Below, one piece after another: positions 10,431 through 20,935 of a stretch of 64,000 nt of DNA (positions within the stretch are counted from its first letter, which is position 1; each line of letters starts with the position of its first letter). The notes beneath the pieces are model-generated. The model made no database searches and had not been told where the DNA came from. It worked only from the letters and a program-made list of their open reading frames with translations. This DNA is from Thamnaconus septentrionalis (Eukaryota; Chordata; Actinopteri; Tetraodontiformes; Monacanthidae): contig CM020513.1 in assembly GCA_009823395.1 (NCBI GenBank), forward strand, positions 15,948,501-16,012,500. The letters are read 5' to 3'. The translations under genes and the position numbers were made by a program.

Positions 10431-12639
10431 GGGTGGGAGTGTGTATTTGCACGGTTAATGATCTTGCAATCATACAATCTTCCTGAGAAGTTCTGGCTCT
10501 GACTTTGGGAGCGTTTAATTGTCCTTCAACTTTCATAATATTGCCTTATTTTCTGGTGTTTTTGGCCCAACGGCGATGATGCAAAGTTCATATTTCGAAA
10601 TGATTCCATGAAACTCCAGAAAAGCAGGTCAATCAGGTCAGGAAAAACTAAATGCTTTTAATCCCAGTTCTGACTTTGTTGACACACCAGTGATTGCAGA
10701 GCTGATCGTCATACTTGTACGCTGTACTTGTGTATGCCGTAACTCTTTCTTGTTGATAGCACAGCTTGAATGGAATGACCTCTACTGTAATGTGTGACCT
10801 GGTCGATATGATATATCGGCTTTGTAACCTCTTTATATTCTAACACAGGAGAACTATTCATATTTGTTTATTTCAGACTGTGTCTTAACAAATAAACACA
10901 TTCCCAGCTGTAGTTTCCTCATTGTCACAGTGAATAGTTTGCACAGGCTGATTTAATTTGCTGTCTAGCATGACCAAGTTAATGTCTCTTGAAAACAAAG
11001 CCTTCCTTTCATCTTATCCTCATCCCTTGTTTCACTCAAACCAGCACAAATTCTAAAAATCTGAAATGTTGTAAAGTCTCCTCTCAAAAGCATATATTTT
11101 ATTAGACTTTATCTAATTCTACATGGTCACAGCACAGCTGATGATTTGAGAGACCGTCCTACACAAGAGTGAGAGGTCATGACCTTTTCACCACCTCCCT
11201 CCCAGCTTCCCTGACTTCTTTTTCCTTCTTTACCAGTGTGCCAGAATGATTTGCACCGAGAACAATGATGTATGACTTCATATTGTTCTTGTACAGCCCT
11301 CAAACTTTTTTAAAAAATAGATTTTTGAGTAGCTGTCAGACTGACACTGACAGCCTCAATGCACACCAGTAGAAAAATAGTCCACAGACCTTCTTTTTTT
11401 TGAGATGGCAGCAGATGATGATCCACTGGGGATCGCGGTTTTATTGAAGTTGTTAACTTTGTGCTTTGGATTCTCCCATCTGAGTGATGTAAGCGCTCGA
11501 TGATCAGGGGCATCTGCGCTCTGAGTACGAGGCTCGACTCTCAACATGTTTGCAGACGCAGCCGATTATTTGTCTTCACAAATAGAGCATTTTTCATGTT
11601 CACATGAATATTTAAGCATTGAAGTATCTCCAAATCCTGAGGCGGACATGTCTCTTTTTTGGGTGCAGTTAAAAAAAAGGCTGATCCAACCCGATCTGAA
11701 GCATCGTAATGTGGATTTTATTGTCTCATTTGGGTTGTTGGATGAACAAATGCGGTTCACTTTGCCCAGACTTCTGCGTATTGTATTTCCTCGGATATGT
11801 TTTGCTTTCCATGCGTAGGTCTTTTTCTCTTCTGCATGCAGATCAAGTCGAGAACAGGCTGCATTTCCAAATTCTGTGAATCACATATTTTGTACAGATC
11901 TTAGTGGCACGACGCATCATAACAGATGCGCTGTCCTGCGTCTTTGTCCGTCTCTCCACTTCTGCAGACAAAGAGGGAGCGATGTTCGTGATTTGAAAGC
12001 TGGATGCTGTATTTTGGACACATTGACGGTCATGGATCAGGATCCTGAATGGGGCTCTGTTGGATTTGAAGATGAATGTGATTCTTCACTGACGTCTGCT
12101 CGGTGATGGTCTGCAAGACTTTGCCCGAACGCAGTCCAAAGCTTGTCTCCGGACTTTTCCGAGGAGAGACGAGTATTTCCTTCAGCGCTCGGTGCCAGCT
12201 GTTTTTTCAAAGTCACCGATCGAAGATGTGCTGTAATCCAAGCAACCCCAAATTAGTCTGTGTCTTCACATTTTCTGTTACCGCAGAATGTTCTGTTACG
12301 TCTCACTGTTATTTATGCCTTTGTTAATATTTTTGTTTATCTCGTTAATCTAGAACAATATCGCTGGAGTTACTTTGGCCAATAGAGTGTTTGATTGCAC
12401 AAACAACTGGCCGAGATTCTTTCCTGCCTTTGATTTGACAGCTCTGGGCTGGTGTGTTCAGTTGCAGAAATGATTCTCATTTCACTTTGAACCCGTTCAT
12501 CGGATCTCTGAGTCAACAGTCGTGGCTGTCGGGCGACAATTTTTGGAATTGAGTGTCAGAGAAGTGACTCAAAGTGACTCATGGAGCCTTTTTGCTGATA
12601 AGCTGCCAGTGTCCTTTGCTACCAATCCAGGGTGTCGAG
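10429..12639. other. gene-free stretch, no clear features
   Basis: Unique-looking A/T-rich DNA. Frames of up to 90 codons (11546-11818) show no domain I recognise. Confidence 0.5.
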
Positions 12640-12969
12640 CGTGAGTGTGTGAATTCAATGTCTTTTCTTTCGTTCTCATTTACTATTGACATTGCAGTTT
12701 CTCACTGAAGGCATCAAAACTACGTATGAACACACATGGAATTTTGTAGGAAACAATGAAAGTGTCAAATAACTCAAACACGTTTTATATTTCAATTCTT
12801 CAAAATAGCCACCTTTCATAAAAAGCATGTTTAGAGTTATTGAACATGTTTTTCTTTGCTGCATAGTTACATATATGTCTTCAGTATGTATGTACAATGT
12901 GGACAATGCTAAAGATAAAGAAAAAGCATTGCATTAGATAGTGTGTCCAAAGCTTTGGCTGGTAGTGCA
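12640..12969 (-). mobile_element. non-autonomous Tc1-type element, copy 1
   Basis: Read on the minus strand it begins CACTACCAGCCAAAGCTTTG at about 12967 and ends in CCTTCAGTGAGAAACTGC and a GAATTCACAC remnant near 12650. These phrases, with GGTGGCTATTTTGAAGAA inside, are hallmarks of vertebrate Tc1-like transposons whose termini read CACTACCAGTCAAAAGTTTG. The transposase region is missing: the two long inverted-repeat arms are joined through a short centre, giving a MITE-like derivative of about 330 bp. The outer left terminus is eroded and no clean TA duplication is visible. The 69-bp core (12796-12864) is the reverse complement of 54771-54839 with three mismatches. Confidence 0.8.
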
Positions 12970-14739
12970 CGTACTTGCTTTTCAAATTTCTTTCAAACAT
13001 CTGTAGAACTGTGTTTGCCTCTGCTTCCCTTCCACTTCATGTCACATACATTCCAAACTGCTTCCATCCGTGCACTCAACGTCCACCTACAGTATCACCC
13101 TACCTCCCAGTTATTCATTCAGGTATTTCCTTTACTTTGCTTTGGCTCAATACCTGCCGCCTTCCTCCGTTCCGCCGTTCACTTTTCGCTCGCCCGCCTC
13201 CTGCAGGACGGCCACCGCCGTCGCTGGCTACTGTGGCGGTTGAGCAAGACTTTGAACTCTCCTTCCCCCTGACGTTATGCACTTGGGCTGTGACAAGTAG
13301 CAGTCTTCCCTAGCAGAGCTTTAGTGCACGCTAACTGACGTGAGGTCACCACAGTAAAACAACAGAGAAAGTTTTCCTAAGGTCGTAAAGGCTGGCGGCT
13401 GAGTCTTTGGAGCATTGGCGCAATACATCTTGGATAATTGCCGGGATAATTTCCTCCGCGGCAGCTGAGGTCAGGCGTGGGCCTCCTTCCCCCACTGCCC
13501 ACAGTCCTTGCATACCCCCCCCCACCCGCCCCTTCATAACATCTGTCTGTTTATCCTTATCGTAGTTTTTCCCCCTGCTGTCACATTTTGTCCCAGTTTT
13601 TTTGGACACGCTCATTATTAAAATAGTATTTTGCTGTGCGGTGAGTTATGGCCATTCTTCAGGTGGTAATGGCATATATCCTTAAATTAACAACAACATA
13701 ACAACATAACTCAACAACAATATACCAGGCTTATGTCAACCCTGTTTCAGTTTGCTTTGTCAGTGTTGAATGTGCTGCCGGCTATTGCTTGAAAACATGA
13801 AATGTGTTGTGTGTCCAGTGTTGGTGTCAAAATAAACTGGCAACATCTGGAAGAAGAGACCCATCTCGACAAAACAGCTGGTGTGTAATATATTCTGGCC
13901 TGAAGAAGACAATTGGACACCTACTCACATACCTGCCCTCGCCCTCAGAGTGCAACACCAGAGTCACATGGATGTATGACTAACGCTTTCTGCAGGCTTG
14001 TTGCATTGGAAAGGCGAAAAAGATGAAAATGTTATCTTCATTATTTGTCCGCAAAGAGCCTGCCAGGTTTTTTTTCCCTCACGTGTGACTGAATAAGACA
14101 CCGGCCAAGTGTGCTGCACTATGCATTTCGAAACATTTTGCAGCAACCTCCTGTTCAGTGGCTACTAAACAACCGTTAGAACGCACATACTGTGCGTACC
14201 AGGTTGCTTATTGGAAACTTATATTCACAATGGTAATTTCTGCAATGTTTCATGTTGCATTTTACAATGGAATGAATTCATTTACCGACATTTTCAAAGT
14301 GGTTGCGGACTGCAGCAAACCTGCCACCCACAAAGATCCTCTGGATTCCCCAAACTTTAATAATGTGTCATGACAGAAAAGTGAATCACCCTTGTAATGA
14401 TTAATCTGTGATGCATTCATGGTCACGGTCAAGTCGCTGAAACCCAACATCCGAACCTTTAACATGTGTTTCTTCAATTTGGCCCCCATATTATTGTTTT
14501 CAGGCTGCTGTCATGGACACAGTCTATTCACCTTTTCATCGGACTGTTCTGATTCTTCTGTTTCCAGTCGAATCCATCCAGTGACATGGTTCCTCTTCCT
14601 GGGTCTGGAGTGCAGGATGTAACCATGGCACTATAATCCAAACATGTTAACACTGGCGTAATGACGAATCGGCCAGAAATACCCCCCCCCCCAAAAAATA
14701 GCCAGAACAGCTTAAAATAGCTTCTGGACCATCAGCATA
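12970..14739. other. gene-free stretch
   Basis: Includes a CpG-rich, C-rich patch at about 13140-13260, an ACAACATA-type AAC-rich run at 13689-13725, and a C11 homopolymer at 14682-14692. Frames of up to 112 codons at 12943-13313 are C-rich composition effects with no motif. Confidence 0.4.
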
Positions 14740-15765
14740 GTGTGAATCGTGCACATCCTTTCATGAAGGGGTTTTATTTTTATTTCTGCTGTTCCAGCAA
14801 CTTTTTTTTGCTTCTCTTTTATCAGTTTCTTTTTTGCTATTGCCTTATCCGTTTTTGTCTTTGTCACAGTCCTTTGCTCCTAAATCAACTCTCCATTCTC
14901 CCTTTTTATGGGATGAACTGCAATGTGGATCTCCACTATCGCAGTCTTTTGCTGCGTACCTCCTCTCTGCTTGGTTGGACTTGTTGGAGTGCGTCTACCT
15001 TGGCTTTCTCCAACGAGGCCCAGCCAGCAAGACGTGTTGGAGACTGGCTTGGTGGGTGGGAGGCAGTTGCACGCAAAGCACGCTCTGGGCCGCGTGCTGC
15101 TGGCTTTTCCCCCTCAGTTAAAGCTTGTGTAGCTCTTCTGTTTGCTTGCTCCATTTTTCTTTTTTGCTCAGTTTTTTTCTTTTTTTTCTCACTCGGTTCC
15201 TGCGGTGGGGGAAAAACTTACGGCGCGGTTTATTTGTTCTGGTCCGGTGTCGGTTCTCACATGTCCTTGGCAGATTTTCATACCTCCATGACAGTAGTCT
15301 GAATTGCGAGGGATTATCATGATATCAAGTTCACTCGAGGGGCCTGCTGAGCACTTCACACTAATGCCCATTGCGACACGTCCACTTCCAGCGCACACAA
15401 TGCACATTCGCCCAGAACCTGTGTGAGCAATTGGAGCTGTCATTGTTGATATTGAGGCGGTGAAGTGCTCGACTGCTGCTGCATTTACCAGCAGCGCGGC
15501 CATGGCGGCTGCACCCAGGAGCTCATCTATCTTTCCCATCATCGTCGTCTCGTGTGTCGAGTGTTTGTCTTGTTTACGTCTCGCCAAAGAGAAAATAGCC
15601 GCGCCGACCTCGGTGGAGGGAGCAAGTGGGCCACAGTTCAACTTGATGATCTGAGGGAAATGAATGAGGGCCTTTAGAATGAGGTGAGAGCTCGCGATAA
15701 GGGAGCAGGTTAAGCAGAGGCAGAGTGGGAGCTCAGCTGACTCCATCTCACTTTTTTTTTCCAAA
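14740..15765. other. stop-poor stretch without recognised protein
   Basis: A plus-strand frame of 186 codons (14742-15302) and a minus-strand frame of 191 codons (15189-15764) overlap head to head. Neither is microsatellite-driven. The plus-strand product is Phe/Leu/Ser-rich from T-runs. The minus-strand product has an Ala-rich middle and no family motif. No splice, promoter or polyadenylation framework supports either as a gene. Conserved non-coding DNA or chance are both reasonable explanations. Confidence 0.25.
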
Positions 15766-15940
15766 TGACAATTTCATAAATTTCACTGGAACATAGTGAC
15801 CTCTCCCTAACATGTGTTCACCATTAATCCAAATTTGTTGAGAGGAGGTCGGTTTTCCCCAGGAGAGGAAGATTATACAGGAGTGGAGTTGTCCCTTCAT
15901 CCTAACATTATTCACAACACATTACTGTGCATCTTATATA

Positions 15941-15960
15941 TGTGTGTGTGTGTGTGTGTG
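15941..15960. repeat. (TG)10 microsatellite
   Basis: Short pure TG run after a TATATA stretch. Confidence 0.93.
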
Positions 15961-17470
15961 GGAGAGACACATACACATGGAGACACTATGGATGTGTAAT
16001 GAAAGGGAACATGTGGTCTGCATTTTTGAAGTTACAGATTTCATACGATTATTGTTATTTCAAAATAAAGAAATAAATAAATAACATTAAAATTCAGATT
16101 TTCCTGGTGAACAGAAAGAGACAAACCAAGTTGTTGCAGATTTACAACAGGGGAAGGAAGCAGTGACAGAGTGAAATGTTTTGCTACTTAGAGGAGCACT
16201 CTTGAATTAATCACGAGTTAATCATAGAGTGCATTTTTGGAAAAATGGATGGGGAGTTATTACCTTTTCTTTCCAACCACAATTGGAGATTGGATACACC
16301 ATTTTGTGTTCTCAAGAGTGGTCTGTTGTTAATTAAAGGGCCAACAATTTGAAGCATGGGTCAGCGCTCTTTTTTTTTTTTTTTTTTTTTGCATTAGTAC
16401 AACCGTCCCATTGATACGAAAAGTGACATAAATGTTCAGATTTATGTTCTTGGCACCACATCTGTCTGGACATCCAATCTATTCTTTTCATCCCTCCACC
16501 CAGCCCGCTCCATGGTGCTTTTACAGTGCCATATTGAGCCACATGAGGGGAGCTGTGAATGGGATAAAGTGCAGGAGACACAGGGTGTGTTGACATCCAG
16601 CTCCTCCGTGTGATGTACTGGTTGGATATCGGAGGTGGAGAGTGATGCAAGGCCTGTTCCTGTGTTTGGAAGGCGAATAAATCATGTTGCCAAATGAACC
16701 CTAGAGGATACAGGGTTGGTGTCCAGACTGAAAACATGTCCCAAGTCCAAGCTGTTGCTTTGTGTGGGCGACTTTTCAACCACCCCGTTTACTTCTTGAC
16801 AAGACACAAAGAATAGAAAAACAGCAGAACGGCAAAAGGAAAACTGGCAACCTTCATAACCTGGCAACCTTTATAAGCAACCTTGTACGATGCATTGTGT
16901 GCTGAGTGTCTTTCGCAGAAGTTTAGACTGGGCTGAATCAAAGCTGGACAATTTTGGGAATTTTGTATTTTATGGTTCCAGCAGTACTGTGAAGGACAGC
17001 CTGCTGTACGTTATTGCCTTAATAATATGTACCATTAAAAAATTATCCAAATGACAACGGCATAGTTTTCTGCCTAGATCTGGTAATAACCTGCCAAACC
17101 AATAATTTCAATAGCTGTGATAATGTTGTCACTGAGTCTCTCTGCCCGCTCAAGTACATCAGTGGTGGGCCAAAGCAGTTTCAAATTGCTTCAACAATGA
17201 GGAATGACATCCAGAGAACTCACTAGTGGGTCTCTCTTCCGTGCACTGGATAATCCCTTGACCTCACTATCAACAGTTTTTGCTGGAACACTTTTACAGC
17301 AAATTAATAGTTCTTTTGAATGACGTTGACAGTGAGATCTGTGTATTGTCCAATATAAATGGAACATTATAACTGGAAAGACACACTGCTGTTCAATCTC
17401 CTGAATTTATTTTAATGCCTTAAACTGTTTGATTGTTCTTACAGTGTACAAGACAATGTGGCAACTTGGG
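15961..17470. other. gene-free stretch with poly-T
   Basis: Holds poly-T at 16370-16390 and a short direct duplication of a CTGGCAACCTT phrase near 16843-16875. Nothing else can be supported. Confidence 0.45.
16370..16390. repeat. poly-T tract
   Basis: About 21 T residues. A minus-strand frame of 148 codons reads through it as poly-Lys and is not credible. Confidence 0.95.
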
Positions 17471-17796
17471 GTGACTGTAGCTCAGGAGGTAGAGCGGATT
17501 GGCCAATGACCGAAAGGTCGGCCGTTCAAATCCTGCTCTATCCCCAGTCTGTTGTGTCCTTGGGCAAGACACTTAACCCACATTGCCTTGTATGAATGTG
17601 AGTGGATGTTGGCTAGTGGTCAGAGGGGCCGTATGGCACAGATTGGCTGCCATACTTCCATCAGTCTGGCCCAGGGCAGCTGTGGCTACACATGTAGCTT
17701 AGCACCAGCAGTGTGAATGTAGTGTGAATGAATAATGGGTTCAATGTAAAGCGCTTTGAGTGCCTAGAAAAGCGGGATAGAAATCCAATCCATTAT
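17471..17796 (+). mobile_element. tRNA-derived SINE
   Basis: The head keeps both internal RNA polymerase III promoter boxes in correct order and spacing: an A box TAGCTCAGGAGG at 17478-17489 and a B box GTTCAAATCC at 17524-17533. After the tRNA-like part comes a body with GTCCTTGGGCAAGACACTTA, typical of fish tRNA-SINEs. The tail has AAAGCGCTTTGAGTGCCTAG and AGAAATCCAATCCATTA, the kind of 3' segment such SINEs share with a partner LINE. Length is about 325 bp, so it appears nearly full length. No clear target duplication was found, which suggests age. It is not a functional tRNA gene: the acceptor stem is not closed and the body continues past the tRNA-like region. Confidence 0.85.
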
Positions 17797-20788
17797 TGGT
17801 AGGCCTTGACACTGTCTCTTGACATTGTTCATGAAACAGTGGTGATGGTTGTGTTGAACTGTTTGCACTATCAAATGGCTCTCTCAGTAATGAGTAATGT
17901 GACTGCATGGAACATCAACTGTGCGTAATGATGCAGACAACGCATATTTTTCAGCACCTGACGGCTGACCGCTCATTTTATTTGCCTTCCCAATCATCAA
18001 ACTTCAAATTCAGCCTCACTGTAGCCCATTGACAGACCCATATAGACACTGAGTATCCAGCGGTGCACGTTGCTTCAAGTAGCAATCCAAATACACAGAG
18101 GTATTCTCAAACAGTGCGGCCTTGCCAACTTCAACACTTGTGTTTATTTATGTATTTATGTGGATTTCCTGTAGACTTGTCGAGTTGTTGGGTGCTGCGG
18201 GCCGCTGCTATCTAAGGCTCGTTTGACACGGCTTGGCGAGCGCTGGCCAGGCTGCGCTGCGTTGCATTAAGGTCTGCTTGTTTATCCAGGGTTTCATAAT
18301 GATGCCACTGTCCCGGTCGCTAAGGTGTCTCTGTTCTCGCAGCCACCTCCGTCCCTTTGCAGGATTTGGGCCCTGGCTGCTTCCCACCACCCATCCCAGC
18401 AGGAATGTTGCACTGGAGCAGTGGATTCATAGGTCAGGGACGGTTTTTGGATTTCTGTTTTTGTTTGGATGCGATACAATCTTATCCTGTTGGTAAAAAT
18501 GATTTGAGTTGCTTGCATGCATGCTGGCGACCAAGCTGTTCTAAATAAAGAGTCCTCAAAAACAGAGTGGGCAGGATTTGGAGGCAGAAATGAGAAATAA
18601 TACAGTCATAAATAGATGCGGGTGTTTTAAGTTTATCTTATTTTTTTTATCATCATAAAACTAAATTCATCTTTTTCTGTCCCTCCAGTGGAAATATTGT
18701 GGCGCTTTTGCAAACGTATGTAGTCCTTTGTGCTCTGGTTTTATTTATCTTTTTTTTTTTTTTTTTACTTTTCTTAAATTTCTGATTTAATAAACATTTG
18801 TGCCATTTGATGACATGATAGTGATTTGACCATGGCTGTAGCTCATCTAAATATTTGTGTGTTGCTATAGGAGTATAGCAGAGTGTAGGAGTGAAGGAGA
18901 CAGCATTGTTATCTGCACATGTGAAACCTCTTCTGTGCATTAGGCAAATGTGCTCTGGTCTTGGCTGAGCTTATACAGTATATACGCTCCAGACACGCTC
19001 GGCGTCCAGTGTCTGCATCTTGTTTGGCTCTGTTGCTCTCTCATGATGGTGATATCACAGACTTGTTGGTATTTATTAGTGTGATTCGTGCATATATATT
19101 GGAGTACGTATAGGACAAGGTCAATACACAAACAGCTTCCTCCTCCTCACTACTTATGTACAGTATATGCAGTATATCCTGTTTGAAATTGTAAATCCAT
19201 GAGGAAGAAGTGAAATGATTCCCAAATGCTTGAACGTGGCCAAAAAATATACTGCGCTGCTCCGTGTTTTTAGGATTGGGAAGTTCTCCACTCGCACGCA
19301 AATGGATAGTTTGTGCGAGTCTTACTCAGTCGTTTGGTATTTGGCACACACACAGGTGCTTTAAAGACGGTGACCTCTGCAGCCTCTCTACACTCACCTG
19401 ATCAACCACACCGCGCTGTGCAGAGTAAATGTTGTCAGATGTCAAACAATGGCACGCCAGTGGTCTCGGTTGTGCTGCGTGGACTAATTTTCTTAAAGTA
19501 TTTCCTTGTTGACCTTGTGGTCCTGTCAGTGGGAACCTGTATTGTGTCTCGTCTGCCTTTGCATGTTTCAAGCAACTTCAGGCTGATTGATGCTGACAGA
19601 GAAAAAAGAGAAAGTACCTGACTGATGACTCAAGTTGACAGTATGTTTGAATATAGATGAATGGCCAGCAAAGACATAAATCCCATTTATGGAAAAAACC
19701 CAAAACATGTTAGTATTTGTTTAACTGACAAAATCGCCATTTGGGGAAAAAAAGCAGTTTGATAAGACATTACTGTCCATTCCAGCACTGCACCAGGTGC
19801 CGGTTACCACAACAATTAAACTGCTGGAAGACTGGAACCAACAAGGCCAAAGTAGAGAGTAGCATGGAAAGAGTCTTTGCTCTTAAATTTGTACAGAGAA
19901 TATTTCTTTGCCACGGTCTGATTTTACTCAGCATGCAACTAATTGTCAGAACTTGCACTGAGCAAAGCCACAAAGCCAAGTGAGAAGACGTTCACTAGTT
20001 ATTTTGTGAAAACAGAAAAAAAAAAATCAAAGTTTCTTAGCCAAGGTAACCTTTATTGTTAAAATTGATTGTTCTTAAACTGCTGCATTTATCACAGCAG
20101 CTGCACAAATAAACCATAATTGTACACTCTGATTAATAAGTGCTTTTGAACAATTAAAGTAAAAAAGAAAGTATCACTCACACCCAGAAGTACCACAGTC
20201 ACTGAATCTTTGCACAACCCATTGATTGAATGTTCTGTGTGAGTTTATTTTATCTGAGCTCTGTTGATTTTGTTTCTCGTTCCTGCTATAATTTTCTTGA
20301 AGGAGGCCTGGTGAGTTCGAAAAATCCACCCTCTTCATCGCAGTATAATAAATAAAACACACATGCTCGAGTTAAGAAGTGGAGATTTTTGCAGAGATGC
20401 ACGTGGTTCTCTTTGTTGAAGAATGTGAAAATTAAAGTGGCGATGTATCTAAGATAACACACAACGTGAGCTGACGATCTTTTTGTGAGACATTGTATGC
20501 AGCAGATTTTTTTTTGGCATTCATTTCTATGAGAAAGGCAGTGAAGGCAACAGGAAGGCCTGCGTCTGGAAGACTGGCTCCGTCTGTTAGAATACGCTGT
20601 GCTTCACGTGTGCCCACGCGGCCGAACAGTAGCTTGTTTGTCTTGCAGAATAATCCTTAATCAACAATCCAAACCCAAGCATAGTCTTTCATTATCCCAG
20701 GATGCGTGCCAGCTTGGCGCACCCTTGAACCCCTGTCTGTTTGAAACAGGAATCTCCTGGAACAGGAAACCCACACAGCAGCACGGCC

Positions 20789-20792
<4 letters not shown>
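17797..20792. other. gene-free stretch
   Basis: Contains poly-T at 18751-18766 and scattered A-runs. Frames of up to 113 codons show nothing recognisable, and those ending after 20790 run into the TG repeat. Confidence 0.5.
18751..18766. repeat. poly-T tract
   Basis: Sixteen T residues in a wider T-rich patch. Confidence 0.9.

Positions 20793-20847
<55 letters not shown>
20793..20847. repeat. (TG)27 microsatellite
   Basis: Pure 55-bp TG array directly adjoining copy A of a dispersed module. Confidence 0.98.
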
Positions 20848-20848
<1 letters not shown>

Positions 20849-20850
20849 TT

Positions 20851-20935
20851 TGGTATGCACACACGACAGACAATGAGACAGACAAGCAAAGTGGTATAGG
20901 TGAAAAAGTGCACAACAGGGCAAGAGCGTGCACGT
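20851..20935 (+). repeat. dispersed TG-linked module, copy A
   Basis: Starts right after the TG array with TGGTATGCACACACGACAGA and continues through GAGACAGACAAGCAAAG and GGTGAAAAAGTGCACAAC. Positions 20851-20916 align without gaps to 27187-27252, with 53 of 66 bases identical by my hand count. In one frame both copies read ..ETDKQ..IGEK.HN, but the differences show no bias to silent sites, so coding descent is not supported. The family is unknown to me. Confidence 0.65.

Noticed and set aside
17471..17545. Possible functional tRNA gene
   Set aside because: A and B boxes are present but the acceptor stem does not close and the sequence continues into a SINE body.
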